Shown: positions 24,401 through 36,870 of the stretch, piece by piece | How the letters are laid out: the number at the start of each line of letters is the position of its first letter | Position numbering within the stretch: the first letter of the stretch is position 1 | Assembly: GCF_011397635.1 (NCBI RefSeq) | Contig: NC_064761.1 | Span: 41,442,143 to 41,506,142, forward strand | DNA from: Epinephelus fuscoguttatus | Taxonomy: Eukaryota > Chordata > Actinopteri > Perciformes > Serranidae | Direction: 5' to 3' | Length of the DNA: 64,000 nt | Notes under the pieces: generated by a model | Told to the model about the DNA's origin: nothing | What the model saw: the letters and a program-made list of their open reading frames with translations, nothing else | Database searches by the model: none | Position numbers and translations under genes: made by a program

Positions 24401-27323
24401 GGAGTGAGAATGCGTTGCGCAAAACTACGCCATATACTACAACATAAAGTATGTACACTACACCGCACAATTGATGTAGTGCAGTCGTTCTCTGGCTGCT
24501 GATGTAAGCCGCTGGTGTCACTGTAGTGATAAGCTGAGAATCCAGCCTACATTTAGGAGGTTCTGTCTGCAGTGGAAAATGAAATAGAGAAAAGAACCTG
24601 GTGCTAAAAGAGAGCTGATTGGAGTCGAGCAGAGCCATGCAGTGGACATGAGGCATAACTTTCTGAGAGTTGGATTAAAGGATTGATATCATTCTCAGGT
24701 TTTTGAGGTAAATATGAAGCCAGAGCTAGGAAACGATTAGCAGAGCTTAGCACTAACACTGAAAACACGGGAAACGGCAAGCCAGGCTTTGTCCATAGCT
24801 AACAAAATCTGCCTACCTGCACCTTTAAAACTCACAGATTAAAGGTTCATTAATGCTCAATGTTAGATCTGTATACTGACACACATGGATCTTTCTATGC
24901 ACAGGCCTACACTGCGTTCGTGTTATCCATTATTCCACATCCTTCCTAAAAGCTTAAGGATACAGACAAAATTGAGAATAACCACCAGAAACAGTGGAGG
25001 TGGTGTAGCATAGTTCAAGCAAGACATGACCATATGAGGGATTATGTGCTGAACTGTTTCCTTGGCAGGAAGCAGTCACTTTCAAGCCAGACCAGCTGTT
25101 TCCACCTGTTGCTAGTCTTTATGCTAAGCCAAGCTAACTGGCTGCATGCTTGAACTTCATTTTGGGTAGACGGGAGAGTGGTATCAATGTTTTGATCTAA
25201 CTCTTGAGAGTCACCTTTATTTTGACACTTTTCCTGCTTTATGTCGCAGTTCATAAAACAATAACTGAACAACATTAGTAGCATAGTAAGTGTATCTAAG
25301 TTTAAAAGGTTGTCGCTTTGGACAGATGCGTCCAGATGAATGCAAATAAATCTAATAAATGCATTTTGTATTGACTGATAATCTGTTTATCAGGATTTGT
25401 ATTGAAAATACTAAAAACATCTTGGCTCAATCACGGATTTATCTCAGTCTTTACTGTTAAGGATTATCAATAGTTCAGCCATGTTGGGAATTTCGAATGT
25501 TATCAGTAAACTTATGATAAGTTTGTTAATGCCATGAAGTTTTTACATTTACTTAGGAAAACTCTGATTAAGGCTTTAAGCGGTGGAACTTTTAGCACAG
25601 AGAGAAATTCACTCCTCACCAGGTCTCCATATTTATTCATGGCCATAGTGAACGGCCTCATCCCCATGAAGAACCCTTGATTGTTGTCTTCAATCATCTG
25701 TTTGTTTTGCTCCCAGATAGCCCTCCTTTGCATGTCGTCCTGCAAAACACATAACAGAGAGAGTCACGTGAATCAGATCATGTATGCATTTACTGTTGAT
25801 GCATGGAGTCAGCCTCACCATCTCTTCATAGGAGACGCCATGGCTGGTCTTCCAGATCTGCCACTCAGTCAGGACGGCCTCGTCTGAGTCTGAGGACACG
25901 TGCTGAGGGCCGCACAGCAGGATGGAGAGCAGAGCTGCTCTCAGCAGGAAGCTGGCCTGCTGGACTATGAGGACAAGAGCATCACATCTTTTATTTGTAC
26001 CTAAACAAATTGTTATTGTTACAGCTTGTGAATTGTTCTGTCATAATAGCATAACCAACAGCATAAGCACGGCACAGTTCTGTTGAAATGCTGTTTTTTT
26101 ATTGACTGAAATTTGGATTTATGGTCAGTAGTATCATCAAATCAAATGCAAACAGCAGAAATTACTATAAACTAGGGCAGCTGTGGCTCAGAGGTAAATT
26201 GGAAGATGTGTGTGAATGGTTACTGAGCACCACGTGGCATCCTGTATGATAGCCAGTGTGTGACATGTAGTGTAAAAGCACTCTGAGTGGTCGGAAGACA
26301 GGCAAGACACAAGTGCAGTCCATTTAGCATTTACTCAGCAGTGGCTAATGCAGCCTTAATATCCAAAATTTCCAAATAAACCGTTTTCTTGAACAGTTTC
26401 TTTCTGGTTGAATTGTTGTGTGCAGCTGAGAGGAAGACGCCTAACATTTCACCTGCAGGGTGAGGAGGCTGTGAGACTGCAAACAGCTGTAATCTTAACA
26501 AAACAGGTAATACAAAGAATTGCAGTTTAGAGATGCAAGAATAACTTGCTTTAGTTGTGAGAAAAATAAAGCACCTTGTCTGTTCTATGCAGCAGTTTAC
26601 TCGTTAACATTAGGCTGTAATTTTATGCAGGGTGGTAACATCAGTTTTGTGACTGCTACAGCTTCCGTATCTTCTTTTGAAAACCTCTGCCAAATCCAGA
26701 ATGCACCATTTTCGCCAGTCAACATTTTCAGCACTTCTATAACAAAATGTGCTCTGTACTTAATAGATTGTTGAGTGCAAAGATAAGACAGCAGCTGTCT
26801 ACAGTAAAAATGCAAGGTGTGTGTTCAAAAGTGAAAAATATATTTGTTTCTAAAGTGGGGTTGGTGCTCGCTGTCTTATGAAACTGTGCTGAAAATTCTA
26901 ATTTGTTAAGGCTACATGTTCTTCACAGACAAACACAGTCACTCTCACGACTGAACTCTCACTATAAATGCACTCTGATGTAAAAATATATAACATGTCT
27001 GATGTCTGATCTATCATAAATGAGGACTGTGTGATGTCAGTGCATGATGACACAAACTTTACATGTTGCTGCGTGTACAAAGCAGATTGTAAGCTCAAAT
27101 ACACAAATGAGTTTTGTGGCAGAGCCCAAAGGCCAACATATTGTCTGCTCAGAAACAGCATCCATAGACTATAGACAGGACATTAAATGAAACACTGAAT
27201 CTGCATTTTAAATGGAAGTTGTCTTAAAAATAAAAGGTACACAGTCAGATGTCTTTTCTAACACCATACTCCATATGAAAAAACCAGCTTACCTGCACTG
27301 ATGTGAGTCTGTTTTGTTCCCAT
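21426..27323 (-). CDS. Cathepsin L/K/S-type papain-family cysteine protease
   Basis: Lysosomal or secreted cysteine endopeptidase made as a preproenzyme. Exons on the minus strand: 27293-27323, 25819-25964, 25620-25739, 23382-23546, 23066-23287, 22809-22977, 21655-21760, 21426-21525. They total 1059 nt, giving 352 aa plus TGA. Order of parts: a hydrophobic signal segment ([13 protein letters not shown], about residues 14-26); an I29 propeptide with an ERFNIN-like run (R-x3-W-x2-N-x3-I-x3-N) and MAMNKYGDL; then the mature enzyme beginning near [10 protein letters not shown]. The oxyanion Gln (VKDQ) ends exon 4, the catalytic Cys is in CGSCWAFS (exon 5), the His in [11 protein letters not shown] (exon 7), and the Asn in KNSWG, split between exons 7 and 8. 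All catalytic residues are present, so it looks functional. The L-like subfamily (cathepsins L, K, S) is clear, but I cannot name the ortholog. It lies between lama3 and ankrd29, on the lama3 strand, behind a good TATA box. Confidence 0.93.
23836..24412. repeat. Interspersed repeat family R1, copy D (cathepsin intron)
   Basis: Full-length-looking copy between the cathepsin exons at 23382-23546 and 25620-25739. Uninterrupted at the place where copy C holds the foldback element. Confidence 0.7.
26170..26335. repeat. Short interspersed repeat in cathepsin intron 1
   Basis: GGGCAGCTGTGGCTCAGAGG followed by AAAAGCACTCTGAGTGGTC and a GTCCATTTAGCATTT end, a pattern seen as a dispersed fish repeat. 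The start recalls a tRNA-type box but no tRNA folds here. Confidence 0.4.
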
Positions 27324-27378
27324 GTTCTGACAGGGACTCTGGGCAGCGACACAGCGATAGACTCCCTGTCAACCTTCC

Positions 27379-27386
27379 TTATATAG
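27379..27386 (-). promoter_or_regulatory. TATA box of the cathepsin gene
   Basis: On the minus strand CTATATAAGG spans 27378-27387, about 56-65 bp upstream of the cathepsin ATG at 27323. The spacing allows a start about 30 bp downstream and a short leader. This supports the first-exon ATG. Confidence 0.65.
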
Positions 27387-27613
27387 CTTTGCAGTAAGTG
27401 CATGTTTCCACTATACTTTAACGAATCCTTTAATCAGCACTTCTGCCAGCACCTGAGAAGGACATTAGTCAACCAAAATAAGATGCTTTCCCTGCTCCTC
27501 CTCCGTAATATCTCTATTATCATTCAGAGAGAGAGCTAAAGCTGCAATATTGTAAATCCCTCAATAACCGGTTTATAATTGAGCCTTACACCTGACATCT
27601 AACTTTCCCAAAA

Positions 27614-29136
27614 CAGTGGTGGAGGAAGAACGCAAATCTTTTGCTTACGTAAAAGTACCTTAATGTAAAAAAAGCTTCACTGAAAGTAGAAGTCCTGCAT
27701 TCAAAACCCTACTTAAGTCAAAGTATAGAAGTACAATTAGAAAAATGTACCCAACGCATCAAAAGTAAAAGTACGTATTCTGCACAAGTTATATTATTAC
27801 ATGTTACATTGTTGGATTGTTGATGCAGCGATGTGTAAGCAGCAGTTTGCTGTTGTAGCTGGTTGAGCTGGAGCTGCTTTATATACAGTCAGGTAGTCCA
27901 GCGGCTCTCAGTTTAAGGGGTCAGGAGGTCATAAAAACATCAGTGACATGATTACTGGGTCAGAAAAGAAAAATATACAAAGTTCTGCTACAGAAGTTAA
28001 TATTTAAGAAACAAACTTTTTTTTAATAATAATGTATGATTTGACAATCTTGCAGCAGAAGTGTAAATCACTCTTGAAACAACTCAACACCTAGACACTA
28101 AAGGCGAAGACGGTAAAACTTCAGACTGATAAATGTTACCATGAAACCTTCCCAGCTGATTACATATATTGAGGTTATATTTTTATGTGTTACAACTTTT
28201 CTAAAATATCATGTTTAATTATGCAAAAATCAGGACACATCTTATTAAATATGCACAATTTTGCGTACATTTTGGACAAAGCCAGGTTCAGAGTCGTGTT
28301 TCATGTTGTTGCCGTTCAAGAGTTAAAGGTTTTTGCCACGAGAATTTTTTAAATCCCATATATTTTTAGATTAAAAAAACACACAGATAAGTAGGGTAAA
28401 AATGTTAACTCACGGATTTCACCATGAAACTTCCCCAGTTGATTATTTAAATTAAGACGTTTAAGAGATTTAAATATGCATATGAGGCATTATTTAATTA
28501 AATATGTGCTTTCTGCATACATTTCCAGAACAGAAATCTGAACTAAGATAAACATAAATGTGTATTTTGGACAGTTTCTTTCCACTCGTCTAAAAAAAAA
28601 AGACATATAATGGTAACAAAATAGCCCAAAATCTCAAAATTGACCAGTGCATGATTTTATCTACAGTGTCTCCCTTTAAAAATTAAATCTGATGGGCAAT
28701 AACTGACTGTAATGGGCCACAAGCCAAAAAAGTTAAGGATGACTCAATGTATTTTATATGTTTTTCATACATTTAGACTTAGACTTAGAAGACCTTTAAT
28801 GTCTCCGGGGGGCACAATACATAAAACACATACATGTACTCTGTAGATACGACGACGCACATAGATTACACAGACATATCACACATAAATTACACATATA
28901 CACACAGAATAAATAATGATAATAATAGTCTAACCAATAAAACTTTGCCCTTGCTTAAGATGCACTGCTCATTTGTTTTAAATTTGATAAATAAATACAT
29001 TTGTTTATTAAATTAAATTGTAAATTAACTTGTAACAACAGCTGTCAAATAAATGTAGTGGAATAAGAAATACATATAGCAACTCAAGCAGTCCAACAAC
29101 AGTTGAGTAAATGTACTTAGTTACTCTCCACCACTG
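27614..29136. mobile_element. DNA-transposon-like repeat R4 upstream of ankrd29
   Basis: Inverted ends CAGTGGTGGAG and CTCCACCACTG. Inner motifs AAAAGTAAAAGTAC and AAATGTACTTA near the ends are shared with 54665-55923. AT-rich interior with no gene. It ends about 270 bp before the ankrd29 ATG. Confidence 0.6.
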
Positions 29137-29403
29137 AACCAGTCCACCTGTCTCCACACGGTCAGATGCCTCTGTGTGCTCAGCAGCGCCACCCAGCGGC
29201 CTGCTGTGTGTCTCCTCCGTCCGTGCAGCACTGACTGCAGAGGATGAGCTCAGCTGACCGTCTGCCTGTTATTATGTCCGCGAACAGGCGCCGCCAACAC
29301 CCAAACTCAGTGCGGCAAAACAGGCGAGTGGCGCTCAGCTCAGCATCGTCTCTAATGAACGAGTGCGCAGGAAGAAACATGAGTCACGAATGAGGTCTGC
29401 AGG

Positions 29404-32400
29404 ATGTCTTTTAAGGTGAGGCAGCCTTTTGCATCCATCATTCTCTGCACGCAGCCCCACAGGGCCTCAGCGAGGAACAACATCATCCCAGCTTCCTCTT
29501 TAAAGTGTACACTTGTTCATTTTGAGGGTTTATTTAACGATGTGGTGTTTAAAAGTGAGCTGGAATTAACTGGGCTGCTTTCAGACTTTAATGCAATCAT
29601 ACCGTCTAGCAGTGTGTCTGTGTGTGTGGGTATAATGGGGTATGATTTGGCCTGTGGTCCTGCTTAGATTTCATATAATCCTGTATAGTGTGCACGTGCT
29701 GTTTGATGCAAAACACTTCATTCAAATCCCTCATGTCTATTCTGAGAGAGAAGAAAGCAGTGTATGTGTGTGTGACACTGTAAACCTCTACTTCTGCAAA
29801 GGACACTGTTGTGTTTTCACTGTCTCCTCCACTGCCAGTGTGTGTATAATACCATAATGGTGGTTTAAGGTCACTGGTTGTTGTGTGTATTTACCCTGCA
29901 GAAGGAAACACCCCTGGCTAATGCTGTGTTTTGGGCAGCGAGGAAAGGGAACCTGGCTCTACTTCAGCTGCTGCTCAACAGTGGGCGCGTGGACGCAGAC
30001 TGCAGAGACAGTGTACGGCCGCTGCATGTCCTGGCTGCTCAGCTGCACGCTTTAACCATAACCCACCTGTGGTAGGGAGACAGAGAGCTTCAAGCCTTAC
30101 CTCTGTGGTTGCATGTGTGTGCTGAGTACCACCCTTTTATTTTTCTCATCATAATTAAGGGTGAGGGTTTCATGTGTTTAGTTTGGAAAAATCTGCAGAA
30201 TTAAGCAGTTTCATCAGCTCATGTTCAGCATGCTGTCTAGACGTCTACAATAAAAACACCAGCAAGGTTGCTAATTAATTGTTGCCGTGTTTCTTTTCAG
30301 TACGGAACCACAGCGCTGATGGTGGCGTCCTACAGCGGCCATTATGATTGTGTCAAAGAACTTATCATGCAAGGAGCTGACATCAACTACCAGAGAGAGG
30401 TATGATGGGAAAATAACTGGCTCTCCCATACAAAACAGTATAAGACTTTTTTGGATTACAAACCAAAGGTCACAGTAAATCTGGAGTCTCTTCGTCACTA
30501 AAGGGTTACCAGTTGAATAGTAGAGACTCCAGTAAGTCACTGCTCCCAGCCAAGAAATAGTCTGTCACATAACCCCCCTGTAATACGGCAAATTTTGATT
30601 TTTTTCAAGGTGCTAGTTGGTAGATTTATTTTTTATTTAAGCTACAGACAGTGTCAGGCTAACTGTTTCCCCTGTTCCCAGTCTTTGTGCTAAGCTAAGC
30701 TAACTAGCTGCTGCAGACTCCAGGAAGTCACTGCTCCCAGCCAAGAAATAGCCTGGCACATAACCCCCTGTAATACAGCACATTTTAGTTGTTTAAATGC
30801 ATTAGGTATAGCATGTTAAATAGTGAGCTTTCAAGGTGCTAGTTGGTAAGAAAAAAAAAAAAAAATTAGCTGCGGACAGCGTCAGGCTATTTCCCCTGTT
30901 CGTAGTCTTTGTGCTAAGCTAAGCTAACTAGCTGCTGTAGACTCCAAGAAGTCACTGCTCCCGGCCAAGAAATAGTCTGCCACATTACTCCCAGTAATAC
31001 CACAAATTTTAAGTTTTTGATCACATAAACAAACAAAGATACAACGTGTTAGTTAGTGAGCTTTTGAGGTGCTAGTTGGTGGATTTTTATTTTATTTTTC
31101 TAACTACAGACAGTGTCAGGCTAACTGTTAACCCTGTTTCCAGTCTTTGTGCTAAGCTAAGCTAACTAGCTGCTGCAGACTTGAATTAAACAAACAAGGT
31201 ATAGCATGGTAGATAGTGAGCTTTCAAGGTACTAAAAAAAATTTTAGGTGCGGACAGTGTCAGGCTAACTGTTTCGTTTGTTTCCAGTTTTTGTGCTAAG
31301 CTAAGCTAACCGGCTGCTGGCTGCCAGAGGAGACCCCAGGAAGTCAGGAAATAGTCTTGCACATAACTCCCAGGAATACTGCATATTTTATTTTTTTAAA
31401 CGCATTAAACAAACAAGATATGGCGCGTTAGTTAGTGAGCTTTCAAGGTGCTATTTGTCCGATGTTTTTGCCAGGCTAACTGCTCCCCTTGTTTACAGTT
31501 TTTGTGCTAAGCTAAGCTAATCAGCTGCTGGACAGTCCAGGAAGTCACTGCTCCCGGCCAAGAAATAGCACTTATGTTGCACTTGCGTTAATATTTAACA
31601 CAGTTTTGTATAGAAAGGTGTATTATGCAGGATTTCCTAAAAAATATAGCCTATAGTCCAGGGATGACATTTTTCAGTAGGCTGACTCGTCGTTTTCTAT
31701 TGGATTTTGGATTATTTCAGAAAAAAAGCTCTGTGGCAACAGATGTTTATGATACTTATACATGTTTTGTTCAGCAAGATAATCTTCACTAATGAACACT
31801 GATATTATTTTTGAAGCCTAAATGCAATCACCAGAAGTAAAAAGCTAACGTTAGGCTATAAATGAACTGCATTACTCTACACTTCGACCACAACGAAGCT
31901 GTAAAACTGTGTTCAGTATGATGATGTTCCGTAGTCTCAGTTGGCCACTTGTTCAACCACCTTTTCTAAGACACAAAGAGAGTTCACAAGTAGGGTATTT
32001 ACCAGTGTATTTTGTGTTGTAGAACAAAACGTTAAAGTCTCTTAAGCTTGTGTGAACCACAGACCTTATCTGAGATATCTAACCAAAAATCCAGTGACTT
32101 TGAGATGAGGGAACCGGGAGTGGTAAAATGCTAACTCATCTCTGGGTTTTAGGACTCCTTACTGGGCAGTGTTTGCCACAGCTTCTTTTTAACTCTCTTG
32201 TTACATCTCCAGACTGCAAAACTTTGTGTTTTTGTCACAAAAACCTTTATTATAGTTGGTAGAAAATGGCATATTGAGAAGGGGAGGTACAGCAGGAATG
32301 CTAACTTCCTTTCCTGGAGCACTCTAGACTTGTAAAATAGCATTCCCTCACAATGGACACTTTTAACCAACTTCTTATTTTTCTGTGTCTGGGATGTTTC

Positions 32401-35400
32401 TGGGCACAACACGCAGGTGAGGACAACTGGTAGTAGATCATAAGCAGCACATGTCAAAGAGGAAGCTATGAAAATTGCTGACACAGTGCAAAAAAAGCAA
32501 ATATAGCAAGGAGAACCGCCAAGCAGACAAAGCTGGGGTCGGCCTTCGCTTTCACTGGCGATAGTGTTTACAAACAGTAGCTGACAATTCCTGCATAGTA
32601 TACCTTTAAACAAGTAAGTTTCCAGTCTTTGTGGTAAGCTAAGCTGTTTTTCCTCTGGCTGGACATATTTAGCGTACAGACATGAGAGTGGTGTTGATCT
32701 TCTCATCCAGCTCTCTCTGTATTCCCCAAAATGGCCTTTCATCAGTGCTGTGGTGGCAGCTGATGAGGTGGGTGTATGATTAGGTAAAAGGGTAGGTAAC
32801 CAGAGAGGAGATGAGGGTATACTCTCCTTGAGTGACCAGGGAGGAGACCAGGGCTGCAAACTCTGTCTCGTCTTTTAGATTACTTTAAGAAAACACTTTT
32901 TAAAATTGCTTTTCTGTGAATTCACTCAAGTTTTATTAAAGTTTATTTGACAGTGTGTTTTTCTTTGTGCTCAGTTTTTGGCTCTTTAGTTCATTTCACT
33001 CTCTGTATGTTTTTAAATGTGTTCTGTTTGTATTGTGAGGGACTTTTTAACTGTGTTTTAAAGGCGTTATATAAATAAAGTTTGGTATTATTATTTATTA
33101 TTTTCAGACAGGTTCCACTGCCCTGTTCTTCGCCTCCCAGCATGGACACAATGAAATTGTGAAGCTCCTCTTTGAATTTGGTGCCTCTACTGAGTTCCAG
33201 ACAAAGGTATGCTGCAGGGCACAATGACGTGTATCACAGTCTGTAATACTGGGTGTGATGGAGACTGCTGCATCTCCGCTGTGACTCAGAGTGCTTCATG
33301 TCGAAATAAAGAGACAAATATGATGCAAAAAAATATGCTGAACACTTAAGAGACGCTCTCTCTGCAGCCTGTAACACACAGTGGTGACTTTAACAATCAT
33401 TCTCACTGTCAGCTTGTTTTCTTGTGTGTTTTGTGGCAGGACGGCGGCACAGCTCTCACAGTCGCTTCCCAGTACGGACACTCCAAGGTGGTGGACACCC
33501 TGTTGAAGAATGGAGCCAATGTTCACGACCAGCTGAATGTGAGCCAAGTCTTCTGTCCCCTCTCACTGTCAGTACCTCTGTCTGTCAGGAACATGATGGT
33601 TAGTTGCACACAATGTCCCAGCAGCTGGAATCCAGCCGCTCAGGTTTCTGCAGACTGCTGAGTCAGACCTGACTGACATTTGGCAGGATTAGCGTCTGTC
33701 CTCAGGCCGGGGAAAACAACCTGACTGCACATACATATATTTATAGAATAGTATTAAAATAGCAACATGTTGTGAATGCACTTTTTATCAGCTGGAAGGT
33801 TTCTTAACAGTTTTTAGAGATCCTGGTACAGCAGGAAAGTGTTACCCTGCATGTGACATGATTCTTTTATGTTTCAGGATGGTGCCACCGCTCTGTTTCT
33901 GGCTGCCCAGGAGGGTCATGTGAATGTGATTCGTCAGCTGTTGTCATCCGGTGCCAAGGTTAACCAAGCGAGGGAGGTAATGTCCTCACCTCTCTAGCAC
34001 CTCTCTAGATTTAAAATACACAGTCACACATACGGTCACCTCTTTAGCTCACAGCTCCTCCTCCTCATCCCTCCATGCCTGCATCGACTCTAACATTTCT
34101 CTCTCTTTTCACCTCTTCCCTCTTTTGTCTCTGCATCCCTCCCTCGTCTATGTGTCCTCCAGGATGGCACTGCCGCCTTGTGGATGGCAGCTCAGATGGG
34201 TCACAGTGAGGTGGTGAGGGTGCTGCTCTTACGTGGTGCTGATCGGGATGCTGACAGACAAGTATGTAGTTCTTTTAGAATTATCTTAGTACATAAAAAT
34301 GAACATAAAGGGATTACTGATTGATGTAGATTAGTCAAGAACATTTGTATTCTATAGGCCTGTGTACTACTCGTACAAATAAAATGATGTCACTCTATTT
34401 CTATGATACTATTACACACATAATATCTCAGAGTTTGAGCATCTGCAGAGCAAACGCTTTCTGCTGATGAGGACCATGTAATATAGCCGAAAGCCTCAGA
34501 GTGAGTGAGTAAGAGGACCTTGAGTCCTGACTGTTTTGTTAAATGATTGTATGCGTTCTCTTGTCTTTCAAGGATGGATCAACAGCGTTATTCAAAGCCG
34601 CGTATAAGGGACACAACAGCGTCATCGAGGAACTTCTCAAGTTTTCTCCTTCAGTTGGACTTCTCAAGGTAAAGCATGCTGCTATTGACTTTAACATTTT
34701 GGGAAATTTGCTTACTCACTCACAAGAGCTGAGTGAGAAGATCAATACCACTCTAATGTCTGTACGGTATATTACGTAGCTACAGCGAGGAGATGATGAG
34801 CTCGGCATACACGATAAGACTCCAGGAAGTTCCTGTACCGGGCCAAGAAATAGTCTGACACAAAACACAAACCTCAACTCATTCGAGTTTTATTGTACAG
34901 GGTTAAATCAGATGATTGATACCTCTCTCGCATCTATTTATTCAAAGTTCCAGCCAGCAGCCAGTTAGCTTAGCTTAGCATACAGACTGGTAACAGAGGG
35001 AAACAGCTTGGCTTTGTTCAGAAGGTCAGAGCCCACAGCCAAAAAGTTGATTCTGCATACAAACATATTCGTACTAAAATATTTAGTATTACATGTTTAC
35101 AAGTAAATGTAAAGTTACTCTTCCACTATATTGAGACAGACGCATCACTGCTACATAAACTAGCTGTAGAACAGTGCTTGTGTAGACAGGATATTTTAAT
35201 GAGAACGAAAAACAATACCCATGTATATGTGGACAAGGCCTAAGTATGAAGTAAAATTAAGCATCTGGAATCTGGCGCTTTGGAAAGCAGAGCTAGATGA
35301 TAAACAAACATGGCAGCACACCGGTAAGGTAAGACAACACGTTTACATGTCATTTTCTATATGTTCTCTGACATTTATCCTAACGATATGAGGCGGTCTT

Positions 35401-36870
35401 TGTGGAAAAAAAGCTTGTTTAGTGGACTAACTTTGCACTTGAAGGTTGCCCGTTCACTTACATTTTAACAGGTCTGACGCTACTATGCGCCCCGGCTGTA
35501 TCTAGGCTAACGGCTAACATGCTAACTATTTTTTCTATGTCACTAGTCACTTGAAACAAATTTAGGACGATAGGAGACAGGTTGAAATAAACCGAAATTT
35601 CCCTTTAAGGTGCAGTTAAGAGGAAAACCTCTGGAGCTCACATAAATAATAACAAAATATACATTTCATAATTTAAATTTGCCTTAAAATAATGCTGGAC
35701 AATATTAATTCAGGTTGAAGAGGTCATGTTGAGTTACATTTGTACATCCATCCATTTTCAACCACTTATCCGAAGCTGGGTCACAGGGGCAGCAGGCCAA
35801 GCAAAGTATTCCAGACGTCCCTCTCCCCAGTGACGCTTTCCAGCTCCTCCTGGGATACCCGAGATGTTCCCAGGCTAGACGGGATATGTAATCCCTCCAG
35901 CGTGTTCTGGGTCTGCCCCGGGGCCTCCTACCAGTGGGACATGTCCAGTAAAACCTGATCAGATGCTTGAACCACCTCAACTGACCCCTTTCAACGCAAA
36001 GAAGCAGCGGCTTTATCTGAGCAGCCTCCGGATGTCCGAGCTCCTCACCCTATCTCTAAGGCTGAGCCCAGACACCCTTCAGAGGAAACTCATTTCGGCC
36101 GCTTGTATCTGTGACCTCATTCTTTCGGTCACTACCCAGAGCTTTTGACCATAGGTGAGGGTTGGGTTGTAGATGGACCAGTAAATTGAAAGCTTTGCCT
36201 TCCAGCTCAGCTCCCTCTTCATCACTGCAGACACTGAGCCAGACCGCTGATCCATCTCACGAAAGATGGATTTACATTTGTGGTAGATAATTTTTATTCA
36301 ACTGTAACTCAGACCAGTAATGTTGTGGTGAATACAGTCAAAACAACAAGGGCTTGACACACAAGATAAAACCACACATAGATAACCACACATAAGAAGA
36401 AGAGTCAGTCACCTTTAGGCAGAGCCTAGCAGCTGTTTCCCCCTGTTTCCAGTCTTTGTGCTAAGCTAAGCTAACATGAGAGTGGTGTCAGTATTCTCAT
36501 CTAACTCTTCACAACAAAGGGATTAAGCATATTTCCCAAAATGTCAAACTATCCCTTTAATACTAACCCTGCAGCACTGGATAACATTTATGTGTTGTCT
36601 CCAGAATGGCTCCACTGCCCTACATGCTGCTGTTATGGGTGGAAATCTTCGATCTGTTTTGCTGCTGCTGGAGGCCAACGCAGACCCCACTCTACCCAAC
36701 AAGGTAAAGCACTTACATTTGAAGGCTGAGCTGATGATAAGTAGATGACTTCAGCTTTTAAACTATTTCTCGTATGTGTTTTGCAGAATAATGAACTCCC
36801 TGCAGATCTAACAAAGAACGACCGCATCCTAAAGTTGTTAAATCCAAAAATGTTAAATGGAGACAGCTGA
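29404..36870 (+). CDS. ankrd29: Ankyrin repeat domain-containing protein 29
   Basis: Ankyrin-repeat protein of poorly known function, presumably a protein-binding scaffold. Exons: 29404-29415 (MSFK), 29902-30012, 30301-30399, 33108-33206, 33440-33538, 33878-33976, 34163-34261, 34573-34668, 36605-36703, 36787-36870. The total is 897 nt, 298 aa, close to the human length of about 301. The start is supported by the MSFKKETPLANA N-terminus, which matches ANKRD29. Almost the whole protein is ankyrin repeats of the form DGxTALxxAxxxGHxxVVxxLLxxGA. Most internal exons are 96-99 nt in phase 0, so each encodes one 33-residue repeat. The short C-terminal exon ends in NGDS then TGA. The gene is divergent from the cathepsin and, as in human, head-to-head with lama3. 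Intron 3 (30400-33107) carries a satellite-like array, and intron 8 (34669-36604) an L2-like LINE end. Confidence 0.95.
30510..31565. repeat. Tandem array of ~150-240-bp units in ankrd29 intron 3
   Basis: The core TTTGTGCTAAGCTAAGCTAA recurs at about 30688, 30910, 31146, 31295 and 31502, with AAGAAATAG and GTGCTAGTTGGT motifs recurring between. That makes about five diverged units. Single units of the same family lie near 25070-25150, 32610-32650, 34800-35010 (inverted) and 36420-36480. Confidence 0.8.
31655..32328. repeat. Interspersed element R3, second copy (ankrd29 intron 3)
   Basis: CCAGGGATGAC at the left and CCTGGAGCACTC at the right, with GGATTTTGGATTATT and AGCAAGATAATCTTCAC shared with the reverse complement of 20390-20600. 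It lacks the central insertion of the other copy. Confidence 0.6.
35745..36265 (-). mobile_element. L2-like LINE 3' end, minus strand, in ankrd29 intron 8
   Basis: The minus-strand translation contains PTGRRPRGRPRTRWRDYISR and a downstream tail of GGATG repeats, the typical C-terminus and 3' end of fish L2/CR1-clade reverse-transcriptase ORFs. Only the last part is present and frames are broken: a 5'-truncated dead copy. Confidence 0.75.

Noticed and set aside
26170-26240. Possible tRNA or tRNA-derived SINE head
   Set aside because: Only the first ~20 bases resemble a tRNA A-box region; no B-box or cloverleaf could be drawn.
30510-31565. CRISPR-like repeat array
   Set aside because: Units are long, diverged and contiguous in a vertebrate intron; no short direct repeats with unique spacers and no cas genes.
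32149-32859. 236-aa minus-strand open frame in ankrd29 intron 3
   Set aside because: Covers the edge of repeat R3 and other repeats also seen near 46480-46690. No domain, no splice support, opposite to the host gene.
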